Assembly: GCF_028372415.1 (NCBI RefSeq)
Contig: NC_092879.1
Span: 66,975,427-67,039,426, forward strand
Direction: 5' to 3'
Origin: Notamacropus eugenii
Taxonomy: Eukaryota > Chordata > Mammalia > Diprotodontia > Macropodidae
DNA length: 64,000 nt
Positions 23,599-34,043 of this stretch are shown here, piece after piece; position 1 is the first letter of the stretch; each line of letters opens with the position of its first letter. The position numbers were made by a program, and so were the translations under genes. The notes below the pieces were generated by a model. That model ran no database searches. It had not been told where the DNA came from and saw nothing but the letters and a program-made list of their open reading frames with translations.

Positions 23599-25930
23599 CA
23601 ATGCCTACCAGTACCATGTAATGAGTGCTCTTAGTGGGTGTGGGGTTGGTTTGAATGCCCTTCTGCCTCTGAGAAATGAGTGCTAAACTTTCTGGGAGAG
23701 GAGGAGAAAGAGCTGGTTATGAGGAAAATCCAGTTGGTCAGTAGTTGTGCATGCTGGAGGTGATGAAGGTAGCTACTCTGCTCCCCTCCAAGCAATGATT
23801 CCCACCCCCCTCCTTGATGACGGGGGGCAGTGTACAATAAGGATGCCTGGTTGACCTCTGGTGACCTCTAAGGCTCTAGTGCTCAGGGTCCCAGGCTGAC
23901 TGTGATGACAGATGGGAGGTGGCCCTCCAGCATGTAGGGATGCCCAGGCTCAGAATGATGGGAGGCTTTTACACCTCGTAAAGCCTGGTGCCCCCTGGGC
24001 TGATCCCCCAACAGCATTGCATAGGCAGCAGCAGGAATCCCCTGAGCTCCCCCTCTCCCCACCAGCTACCAGATGTTAGAGGAGCACATGTTCCCCTCAG
24101 GCATCCTTTTATAGAATTCTTGTTTGTCTGCTCTCTTGGATGGCGCCATTCTTTGGTCCTTCCAGGAAACCTTTCAGGAGAGCCATCTTTGCCAGGGTCT
24201 GATAGGCACTCATCCCCAAGAGAAAGTCCTCAGGAGGTAATTCTGGTTCTGTGGCATTCCTCCATTTCTGTTACCAGTTTGATGAACTGAAGAAAAAGAC
24301 TCAGAAAGGAGAGTAGGGCCCTGGTCCATGTCAGCCCAAGAGGGCTTGAGTTTCACTCAGGTCATGTGATGTGGAGCATCCTGGAAACCTCAGTATCAAT
24401 GAGGAAGCTATCCCTATAGGTGGTCCTCTTCAGATCTCCCTCACTTCTTGTGACCTGCCCCCTTCCCAGTCATGGGTGGGACCTAGGTAAAGATCCTTGA
24501 CATCCCTGAGTTGGGAGGCCTGGCTCCAGGGTGAGGTGCTTAAAGAATCCTTACAAAAATGCCCCTTTGAGTTTTTGAGGGTTAACAATAGATTCCCTTT
24601 TTTGCTGTCAGTGAATTTTTAACCCTAAGCAGGAGGAATCACAGACACTACATCTCTCTCCCATGGATGATGATGTATGGACATTCCTAGAGAAGGGGAT
24701 TTTTAGGGAAACAAGGGAAAGAAATAGATTTACCTTGGAATATATTTTCCCAGAGGTTTCCTATGATCCCCAGGACCTGAAGGAAATGGTCATCACCCAG
24801 GCACTGTACTCTCCTACCTTTTAAGTGTGTAGGGAGGTTTGGTGCTAGTGCATGCATGGCATGGGGTGTGGTGGGTGGGGGAAGAGGTGAAGTTTTTCAT
24901 TCAGCCACTGTAAGGAGAATACTGGAAGGGCTAAGAAGGAAGCAGTCTCTGCAGTTGGTGGAGTAGCATGGGGGAGAGCTGGTAGGAGTGCAGGGAACCA
25001 AGATGATGGCTATGAAATGGGGGTCCGTGAACTTCCACCTGGTGATTCCTGGACTAATGAAGCCTCTGTCCTAAGGCCAGCTGTTTCCCAGGACCCAAGA
25101 GTTGGTCTGACTGGGACAGGGATAGGAGGTACCCCTCCTTTCTCCTCTTGAACACTTTCTGTCAGGCATTATGGAGAGGTTCTGTTCTCCTGGGTTGGAA
25201 GACCTGGGAAGAGAACCGTTCTCTCCCACAGCTGTGCATGTGCAGAGAAAGCACCCAGTCCTGGTAGGGAGCAAACCCAATTTGGAGGAGTTGGAGGAGG
25301 CTGCCCAGGAATGAGGTGGCAGGTAAGGCGGGGGAGGGCACAAGGATGTCGAGGATTCAGAGGACAGGCAGGCCCACTGGGCAGGTGTTATTGGGGCGGG
25401 TACTCTCAGGGACAGGGGACCAGAATGGCCCAGGAAAATTGGGAGGGGTTTGAGGGTGGGTAAGAGGACTACAAATCCCCCTCTCCTCAGTCAGTTATTT
25501 CCCACTCCTCATCCCCCTGCTGCCACAGTCCCAGGTACTGCCCATATTGAATATAAGGCTCAACCACCTGGAAGCCCTGAGACTACCATTATGTACTGGG
25601 TGGCCAGGATGTGCCAGTCCTGTGCTAGGTGTTGGGGAAGGTGGTAAAACCAGAAAAGCTTGTTCCCTCCTCTAAAGGGGCTCACCAACTAAAGGGGGGA
25701 AAAGAAGGGACTATACACTGTAAATGCCTGGGTGCAAGGTTCAGCGAAACCAGATGACCTGAGAATCAACGTAGGGGGATGAAGAAGGCACAAACCTGTG
25801 GGGCTATCTGGACCGTCGTCCTGCCTCGCGAAGGTGGTACCTGAGCAGAAGCGTGAAGGCAGGGAATGATTAGAGTACTGTCAGCATGTAGTCTAATCCA
25901 GCCCACTCTCCCAATTCCCTCTCCCCACTA
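23599..25930 (+). repeat. B unit B5 (2.33 kb)
   Basis: Near-identical to B4 for most of its length. Its head ('accatgtaatgagtgctctt') instead matches the head of B3 at 20,160. The spacing of the shared 'ggtactgccc' landmark from B4 is 2,330 bp. It carries a hairpin at 24,686. Confidence 0.93.
24686..24776 (+). ncRNA. Candidate pre-microRNA-like hairpin, B5 copy
   Basis: Same arms as the B4 copy (GGGGAT:ATCCCC, GGGAAAC:GTTTCC, GGGAAA:TTTCCC). The only difference I see is one base in the loop (gattta instead of gactta). Near-identity here is partly explained by how recent the B4/B5 duplication is. Confidence 0.37.
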
Positions 25931-26997
25931 CAATGCCATCAGTGCCATTGCAATGAATGCTGTTGGTGGGGGTGGGCTTGGCTGGAAGGACCTTCTGCCT
26001 CTGAGAAATGAGTACTCAGCTTTCTGGGAGAGGAGGAAAAAGCTGGTTAGGAGGCAAAGCCAGTTGGTCAGCAGTTGTGCATGCTGAAGGTGATGAAGGT
26101 AGGCCCTCTGGTCCCCTCCAGGTAATGATTTCCACGCCCCTCTTGATGAGTGCGGGCAGTGTAAAACAAGGACGCCTGGTGGACCTCTGGTGACCTCTAA
26201 GGCTCTAGTGCTCAGGGTCGCTGGCTGACTGTGAGGACAGATGGGAGGTGGCCCTCCAGCAGGTAGGGATGTCTAGGGTCAGAATGATGGGAGGGTTTTT
26301 TACCTGGGAAGGTCTGGTGTTCCCTGACCTGATTCCCCAACAGTGTTGTATCAACAGTAGGAGGAATCCCCTGAGCTCCCCTTCTTCCCACCAGCTGCCA
26401 GATTTTAGAGCGGCACCTGTTCTGCGCAGGACTTCTGTTACAGAATTCTTGTTTGTCCTTTGTTTTGGATGCTGCTGTTTGTTCTTTGTGGAAAATAATG
26501 AAGTACACTTATTCTTCCCAAAGTGTAATGGGTGCCATTTCCAAGAGAAAGTCCTCAGGAATTAATTCTGCTTTTGTGGCTTTCTTTCCTGTTGCCACTC
26601 CTCTGAACTGTGGATCCAGCCTCAATGAAGCTGGTAGAGCCCTGGTCCATGTCTGCCAAAGGGGGCTTGTGTTTCACTCAGGTGATGTGATATGGAGCAT
26701 CCTGGAGGCATCAGTGCCCAATGAGGACTCCGTCCATATGGGTCCTTCCCTCCGTCCCTGTGACATGCCCATTTTCTAGCCATGGGTGGGATCTCGAGAA
26801 AGGTTCTTGTTATCACTGAGTTGTGAGGCTAGCCTTTAGTAAGAGGCTCTGAAATAATTGTTACAACAGTGTCCCTTTGATTTTTTTTTTGTTGTTAAAT
26901 CATAGATTCATTGTTTTTTTGAGTTACTTTTTAATTCTAAGCTGGAAGAATCACAGACCTTTCATCTGTCTGCATTTGAATATGATATATAGAAATT

Positions 26998-27088
26998 CCT
27001 GGAGAAGGGACCTTTTTTGGGAAACTAGGGAAAGGAGATAGAGTGAATTTAGGATATATTTTCCCAGTTTTCGTATGATACCCAGGAC
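26998..27088 (+). ncRNA. Candidate pre-microRNA-like hairpin, B6 copy (wobble-compensated)
   Basis: The sequence differs at many positions from B4, yet the stems survive: outer GGG:CCC, middle GGGAAAC with GTTTTC (one G:U wobble), inner GGGAAA:TTTCCC. The interior changed (accttttttg; ggagatagagtg). The wobble works only if the plus strand is transcribed, because it becomes a C/A mismatch on the other strand. Confidence 0.3.
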
Positions 27089-27460
27089 CTGGAGATCATG
27101 GTCATTCTCCAAATCACTATTTTGCATTGGTTTTTAAAGCATTTGTGTATTAGTCTTTGGGGTGTCTGTAGGGGGCCTTTCCCTTTTGACCCAAGTAAGC
27201 ATATTTTCAGATCTCCCAGACAGCAGGGTGTCCTGGTCTCCAAGGTTGTGCTGATCTCAGCTAGGTCGTCTGCCAAGAATTTCTGCCCCCCCTCTTGTCC
27301 CCATCACTCCCTGGGGAGTCTGCAGTGAGCCTGGATTTCCTCTCTCTCCAGCCAGAACCCCTGGTGGGCCAGAATTTCACCCTTCCCGATGGAGGGCATG
27401 CCACCCCTCCCCTTAATCCTTCCTCCTCAGTCTGGCCCTTGGGTGGTGGCAGGCAGGCGC
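27060..27460 (-). repeat. Inverted block, copy in B6
   Basis: Plus-strand motifs 'ctttcccttttgaccc', 'gctaggtcgtctgccaagaa' and 'tgggtggtggcaggcaggcgcc' are reverse complements of A-module-3 motifs (accacc...; ctgacc; ...aaagggaaag). Absent from B1-B5 and B8. Confidence 0.7.
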
Positions 27461-28369
27461 CAGGGAAACATTTTTGGTTGGTTGTTTAATCTTTAGTACT
27501 GGCTCCCCTAGGAGAGTAGAAGGGCTGAGCTTAAGCTGGCTTAGAGTCTGGCTGCTCAGCTTGGTGTCCCTTCAGGGCAGGGGTGGGGGACCCATTCAGG
27601 ATGGGCAGTAGGTGGGCAGCCACCCACTGATGTAAGTACGGAGAGGGAGGTCTTGAACCCCAGCCAGAATTGTGGGATACAGGTTTTGTGGTTCAGGGGA
27701 GAGGCGCGTCTGGAGGGGGCCTTGCTGGGCCCAGCGTTGCTCGTGATGACTGGCCCCCATTGGCCAGCTCCTGGCAGCAGGTGGAGGAGGGAGTCTGTAG
27801 GGAGCTGGGGGGCAGAGCGGGGCGGGGCGTGGGAGGGGTCTCAGTTGGGATTGGTCAGCCTGCAGGTGCTGGAGGAGGCTCTGTGGGGCAGGTGTCCTGG
27901 GGTTGTGAGCCCGAGAACGACCTGGCAGGATGGCAGGGGGACGAGGACGGAGGAAGCATGGAGACAAACATCTTGTCCCTTCCCCCGGCCCCCACAGCCC
28001 AAGTGACTGGGTGGGGCCATGTCCCGCAAGCAATGAGACTGTCAGTATGTCCTGGACTCCCAGGATGGGGCAGTCCCTGTGACTGGCGCTGGGGAGCCCA
28101 GAAATTCCAGAAACACTTGCTCCCTCCTGTCAAGGGGCCCTCCAACTATTGGGAGAAAAGGGAGATGACACTGTAAGTACGGAGTATACAGTTGATCTGG
28201 GTAAGTTGGCATGGAAGGCACTCTCAGGGGAGAAGTAAGGAACATTGGGGGCAACTCCATACTTGTCCTGCTTCCAGGTGGGTCCTGAGGAGAAGCATGA
28301 AAGGAGTCAGGGAATGACTTCGTACCATCTCCATCATCAGCCCAACCAAACCAGCCATCCATCCTAACC

Positions 28370-30141
28370 CTACCCGGCACTACCCAGTGCACTGGAAATT
28401 TGGGGGTTTGTGGAAGAACAGGGAGTTTATGGAGAATGGCCTTATTTTTATCCATGATATATGAGGCGAGGTTCTCAATTGATTTTACACACAAATACTA
28501 ACTTCTGAGCATTTTTTATTTTGAAAAAAAAACAATCAGATCTATGGCTGGAAAATGAGGTAAGTAACTCATTGAGGGCTGTAACCAAGAGATAGCAAGG
28601 TATTGTTAAACCTCCATATACCTCCCCGTCATGTGGTGTGGCAGCCTTATGGAGGAGTTCTCACAAGGCGGGAGGGTGGGGCCTGCATCTCTCTCTGCAT
28701 CTGAAAAATGTGCGTTATACTTTCTAGCAGAACAGGAAAATGTACTGGTTACAAGGGAAAACCCTCTCTCCCCACCAATGATGGACTGTGAAAGTCCATA
28801 AAAGCTGAGTTTCAAGTGGGGTGGGGGGGTGGGGGGGTAAGGGAGAACATTGATCAAGAGATTTTCTCCCTAGATTAGTTTTCTGGAAAAAAAACCAATT
28901 CTCATCAGAGAATGAACACAAAGCCTTTGGTATTAGGCCTTGCAGGATAAACTGAGGTCTAAGCAAAATCTGACAAGAACAACTCTGTTCCCATAGGTAT
29001 CAGGTGCCAGTGACATCTGATTGTCCTCAAAGATACAGGGGACCAAAGCAGAGTTTGGACCAAGTCCTAATAAGGGAAGGAATCTGAACATAGCCCTGAT
29101 GTAGACCTTAGTCTCCCTTGTGTGAGCAACTGCTCATCTGTGTGCTTTCAGGGAACCATGGGGTTGATGAAGAGAAGGGAACTAACATATAGATGAGCTT
29201 TCAGGACTATGGGGATTTTACACAGGTCTGATCAGACCCCATGCTCTTGTGAAAAAAATCACTTTTTATTGTGGCCTCTGTTCATAACTCTTTCCATGAC
29301 CAAATACCTAGGCTCAACACTGAGCATACAAATACAAAAATCAGAGTGTCTCTGCTCTCAGTGAGTTTATATTCTAAAGGGGTGGGTGTGTCATCACAGG
29401 AGTAGTTTTAACCACACTTCTCTTATCTAGGTCCCATGGTTCTTGGGGTCCAGCAGCAAAGTAGACACTGTGTCTCTTGTAATTTCCAGTAATAAAAATG
29501 TCAATGAGGTTGACCCATCGCACAGAGACAAAGTCCTCACAGGGACAAGAACTTGCTTTTCCAGGTAGTCCTTAGGTGAGGCTGTAGGCCTTGCAGAAAC
29601 TGCTTCCAGGCTGCATCTCCACAGGGGGTCTGCCCCTGAATGAGGGCTGGGGGCACCAGTCTGGAACCATTATTCTTCCCAAGGCTCCTTGGCTCTCTCC
29701 ATCAGTGCCTGAGGGAAGATGGTGAGCAAGGTAGTGGTGAGGTTGGACCTGCCTGACTTTCCCAGAGTCCCTTCCTGCTTCAGTTTGCCTGGGTTGCCTG
29801 AACTATGTGTGGGGGTTGCTTGTGAGTTAGTGGGGTCTACTGGTCGCATTTCTACAAAAGCTGCTTCTTGGGGAGATGACTGTCAGGGCTGGGCCAGAAG
29901 CAGGGTATGCTGTGGGCACTTCCCCTGCAAGTGAGGTCTTGTTATTATTTGCTTGTGCATTCCACTTAGCCAGCAGCTGTGTCTGGTAAATGTGGGGAAG
30001 ACACTGCCCTCTTTGAGTCATTGAGTAGGCCTTGCAGGAACTGCTTCCAGGCTATATCTCCACAGGGGGTCTGCTCCTGAATGAGGGCTAGGGGCACCAG
30101 GCTGGAACCATTATTCTTCCCAAGGCTCCTTGGGAAGAATT
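28370..30141 (+). repeat. Degenerate B7 segment with mostly unique filling
   Basis: A decayed B head is visible at 28,372 ('taccc agtgcactgg') and a 'gttatactttctagcagaac' stretch at 28,710 equals the 'ctaaactttctgggagagg' landmark. From about 28,800 to 29,560 I find no second copy and no gene. A polyG run is at 28,820-28,840. A 455 bp tandem pair follows at 29,565-30,140. Confidence 0.5.
29575..30140 (+). repeat. Pair of ~115 bp direct repeats spaced ~455 bp
   Basis: 29,580-29,694 ('taggccttgcagaaactgct ... ttcttcccaaggctccttgg') recurs at 30,028-30,141 with few changes. The 330 bp between them is unique in the window. It could be a local tandem duplication or the termini of an unrecognised element. 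It lacks terminal TG...CA and target-site duplications that would make an LTR convincing. Confidence 0.75.
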
Positions 30142-30394
30142 GAGTTGAGTCATTTTTCAGTCATATCCTACTCATTGTCACCCAATTTGGAGTTTTCTTG
30201 ACAAAGGTACCGGAATGGTTTGCCATTTCCTTCTCCAGTTCATTTTACACATGAGAAACTGAGACAAACTGGGTTAAGTGACTTGCCCAGGTTCACACAG
30301 ATAGTCACAGTCAGAGGCCAGATTGGACCACAAGATGAATCTTCCTAACTCCAGGTCTGGCACTCTAACCATTATACCACCTAGCTGTCCCTAA
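30142..30394 (-). repeat. Marsupial tRNA-headed SINE, full length, minus strand
   Basis: On the plus strand it runs from the tail ('gttttcttgacaaagg', 'tttgccatttccttctccag') to the head ('aaccattataccacctagct'). Insertion splits the head of unit B8 and is absent from the other B units, so it postdates their duplication. Confidence 0.93.
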
Positions 30395-31295
30395 AACAAC
30401 GGCTACTTCTTAACAATGATATTTTCCCATTCGTTGATGACCAGGGTCAGGAAGTCTGGTGGAATTCCTGTGATTTCCAAGGCTGCAGTGCTCAGGGTCC
30501 CTGGCTGACTGTAGTGAGAGATGGGACCTGGCCCTCCAGCAGGGATGGATGCTCAGTCTCAAAACAATGGAAGACTTTGTTACCAGGGGGAGCCTGGTGC
30601 CCCCTGGCCTGATGCCCCAACAACATTGCATCACCAGCAGCAGGAATCCCCTGAGCTCCTCCTCTCCCCAACAGCTGCCAGATATTAGACCAGCACCTGT
30701 TCCCTTCACGCCTCCTATTATGGAATTCTTGTTTGTCCATTTTCTTCGTTGGGACCATTCTTTGGCCCTTCCAGGAAACCTTGAAGGAGAGCCATCTTTG
30801 CCAGGGTCTGATAGGTACCCATTCCCAAGAGAAAGCCCTCAGGAAGTACTTCTGGTTCTGTGGGTTTCCTCTATTCCTGTTGCCACTCCTCTGAACTAGG
30901 GATCAAGCCTCAAAGTGGGGAGGAGGGCCCTGGTCCATGTCAGCCAGTGAGAGCTTGAGTTTCACTGAGGCCATGTGATCTGGAGCATCCTGGAGGCATC
31001 AGTACCAATGATGAAGCCATCCCTAAAGGACCTCCTCTCCAGATCTCCCTCAGTCCTTGTGACCTGCCCTCTGTCCAGCTATGGGTGGGATCTAGGCAAA
31101 GGTACTTGATATCACTGAGTTGTGAGGCCAGGCTGAAGGATGTGGCACTTCAACTATGCTTACAAAAGTGCCCCTTTGATTTTTCTTTGGTTAAATAGTA
31201 GATTCATTTTTTTTCTGTCAGTTACTTTTTCACCCTAACTTGGAAGAATCTGAGACATTTCACCTGTCCACAAATGATGATGATGTATAGAAATT

Positions 31296-31387
31296 CCTGG
31301 ATGAGGGGATTTTTAGGGAAACAAGGGAAAGAAAATAGACTTAATTTGGGATATATTTTACAAGAGGATTTCTATGATCCCTAGGAC
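31296..31387 (+). ncRNA. Candidate pre-microRNA-like hairpin, B8 copy (weaker)
   Basis: Outer GGGGAT:ATCCC is kept. The middle stem is reduced to GAAA:TTTC because the 3' arm reads gatttc. The inner stem is weakened by tttaca in place of tttccc. It is a transitional state between the well-paired B2-B6 copies and the decayed B9 copy. Confidence 0.22.
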
Positions 31388-31530
31388 CTAGAGATAATGG
31401 TCATCACTCTGCTTGTTAATTATGGGTGGAGTTTTAGTGCTAGTGTATTCATAGGGTGGGGTGTGGTGGGTAGGGAAATAAATGAGAAGGTTTTTAATCC
31501 AGCCTCCAAATGGAGTATACTGTAAGGGCT

Positions 31531-31785
31531 TTCAAATCTCACCTCAGACACTTGACACTCACTAGCTGTGTGACCTTGGGCAAGTCACTTAACCCCAACT
31601 GCCTCATCCAGGGTCATCTTCAGTCATCCTGATAAATATCTGGTCACTGGATTCAGATGGCTCTGGAGGAGAAGTGAGGCTGGTGACCTGCACAGCCCTC
31701 CCTCACTCAAAACAAAGTCAAGTGCAAGTCATGTCATCATTTCTCTGATGGCATGGTCTTCTTTGACAATGAAGGACAAACACAT
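31531..31785 (+). repeat. 5'-truncated composite SINE with target-site duplication
   Basis: A tRNA-SINE middle ('agctgtgtgaccttgggcaa') is fused to the second marsupial SINE type in reverse ('gccctccctcactcaaaac', 'aatgaaggacaaaca'). It is flanked by tgtaagggct (31,521-31,530) and tggaagggct (31,786-31,795), which are single in the other B units. This is direct evidence of insertion after the units arose. Confidence 0.9.
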
Positions 31786-33935
31786 TGGAAGGGCTAAGAA
31801 TGAAGCAGTCTCTGAAGTTGGTGGGGTAGCATCAAGGAGAGGTGGTAGGTGTGCAGGGCCCCACCCCATGGCTATGAAATGGGGGACCTTGAACTTCCAC
31901 CTGGTGATTTCTGGACTAATGAAGCCTCTGTCCTAAGTACAGTTGTTTCGAAGGACCCAACATTTGGTCTGACTGGGACAGGGATAGGAGGTGCCCCTCC
32001 TTTCTCCTCTTGAACTGTTTCTATCAGGAATTGGAGAAAGGCTCTGTTCTCCTGGGTTGGAAGACCTGGGAAAAGAGCCTTCCTTGCACCCACTTGTGCC
32101 CATGCAGACAAGCTTCTGAGTCCTAGAGAGCAAACCCATACTACAGGAGTTGGAGTAGCTGCCCAGGAGTGAGATTACAGAAAGTTCTGGGGGGGCGGTA
32201 CAAGGATGTGGAGGATTCAGAAGGCAGGGGCACACGGAATGTTGCTTTGGATTGGTCAGCCTGAAGGTGCTGGGGGAGGCCCACTGGGCAGTTGTTATTG
32301 GGGTGGGGACTCTCAGGGAAGGGGGACCACACTGGCCAAGGAAAGCTGAGATTGGGGAAGGGGATGAGGGTGGGAAGCGGGTCTACACATCTCCCTCTCC
32401 CCACTCAGTTATTTCCCACTCCTCCCACCCCTGCTGTGGCAATCCCAGGTTCTGCCAGTGTTTGACTCCGAGGTTCAAAGTCCTGCAAGCACTGAGACCA
32501 CCAGAAAGTCCTGGGTTCCCAGGATGTGGCAGTCCTGTGTTAGGTGTTGGGGAAGCTAGGAAAACTGGAAAAGCTTGGTCCCTACCCTGAAGGGACTCAC
32601 CAACGAATAGGGGGAAAGGAGGAGGTTTAAAGTATAAATACCTGGGTGCAAGGTTGATCTAAATAAGATGGCTTGAGAAACTACCTGGAAGGAAGAAGAA
32701 GGCACTAACCTGTGAGGGCACCTGGAATGTCATCCTCCCTCGGGAGGGTGGTGCCTGAGCTGAACCGCAAAGTCAGGGAATGACTCTGTACCTTCAGCAT
32801 GCATCCCAATCCAGCCAAACCTCCCCATTCCCCCTCCCTGCTACAATGCCTACCAGTGTCATTGCAGTTTAGGTTCTTGGGAGGTGGGGTGGGGGCTGGG
32901 ATGACCTTCTGCCCCTGAGAAATGAGCACTAAACTTTCTGGGACAGGAGGAAAAAGAGCTGGTTAGGAGAAAAAGTCAGCTGCTCAGTAGTTATGCATGC
33001 TGGAGGTGAAGAAGGTAGCCCCAGTGCTCCCCTCCAAGCAATGATTTTTTCCCCCTCCTTGGTGGTTGGGGGCAGTGTACAAGGAAGTCTGGTGGAACTC
33101 CTGTGATTTCCAAGGCTGTAGTCCTCAGGGTCCCTGGCTGATGGTGGTGAGAGATGGGGCCTGGCCCTCCAACAGGTAGGGATGCCCAGGTTCAGAGTGA
33201 TGTGAGATTTTGTTACCAGGGGAGCCTAATGATACCTGGCCTGATCTCCCAACAGCATTACATCACTAGCAGCAGGAATCCCCTGATCTCCCCCTCTCCC
33301 CAACAGTTGCCAGATGTTAGAGCAGCACCTGTTCCCTTCAGGCCTCCTGTAATGGAATTCTTGTTTGTCCCCTCTTATGGTTGGGACCACTCTTTGAATC
33401 TTCCAGAAAACCTTGAAACAGTTCCATCTTTGCCAAGTCTAGTGGATATTCATCCCTAAGAAATGCCTTCAGGCAGAACTTCTGTTTCTGTGGCCTTCCT
33501 TCATTCTTATGGCATCTCTTCTGACCTGGAGCACAAACCTCAAAGAGGATGCTTGTCCAAATTGGCCACAGAGAAGCAAAGTAGAGGAAAGTCAGTGTTC
33601 ACTCAGGCCTTGTGGTCTGGAGCATCCTGGAGGCATTAATATCCAATGAGAATCCCATCCCTATGGGACCTCCTCTCCAGATCTCCCTCAGTCCTTGTTA
33701 CCTGCCTTATATCCAACAATTGGTCTGACTTAATGAAAGTCCATCATATGGCTGGACCCTGATTCCATTCTGAAGGATGAGGCTTTAAAAAAATCATAAA
33801 GAAGATAAATCCCCCTTTGAGGATTTCTTTTGGCTTAAATAATTGATTAATTTTTTCTGTCATATACATTTAACCTCAAGCTGGAAGAATCCAAGTTATT
33901 TCCTTTGTCCATATTCAAGTGCATTATATAAATAT

Positions 33936-34040
33936 TCCAGGAGAAACAGGATTTTTAGGGAAACAAGTGAAAGGAAAGGTAAAGAACAGAGAATTTGGAA
34001 TGTATTTTACCAGAGTTTTCTTGTGAAAACCATGATCTAG
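33936..34040 (+). ncRNA. Decayed relative of the B-unit hairpin
   Basis: The 5' arm 'aggatttttagggaaacaag' is well kept, but the 3' arm reads 'accagagttttcttgtgaaa' and 'ccatgatctag', so only short stems remain. Unlikely to be a functional hairpin. Listed because it dates the decay. Confidence 0.3.
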
Positions 34041-34043
34041 AGC

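Larger units (their letters stand above)
25931..28369 (+). repeat. B unit B6 (2.44 kb, diverged)
   Basis: The head and first 0.4 kb are close to B5. It then diverges strongly and, unlike B1-B5, retains the inverted block (27,060-27,460). The 27.6-28.4 kb part is GC-rich and keeps only scattered B landmarks ('ggaggaggctctgtggggcagg', 'aggatggggcagtccctgtg', 'gcttccaggtgggtcctgag'). Confidence 0.8.
30395..32843 (+). repeat. B unit B8 (2.45 kb including a 255 bp SINE insertion)
   Basis: Resembles B1 more than B2-B5 (shared 'gttaccagggggagcc', 'ttggccct tccaggaaacc'). Without the SINE at 31,531-31,785 its length would be about 2.2 kb. It has the hairpin at 31,296 with partly decayed pairing. Confidence 0.88.

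Noticed and set aside
29575..30140. LTR pair of an endogenous retrovirus
   Set aside because: The 115 bp repeats lack TG...CA ends and target duplication. The 330 bp filler has no primer site, polypurine tract or coding trace.
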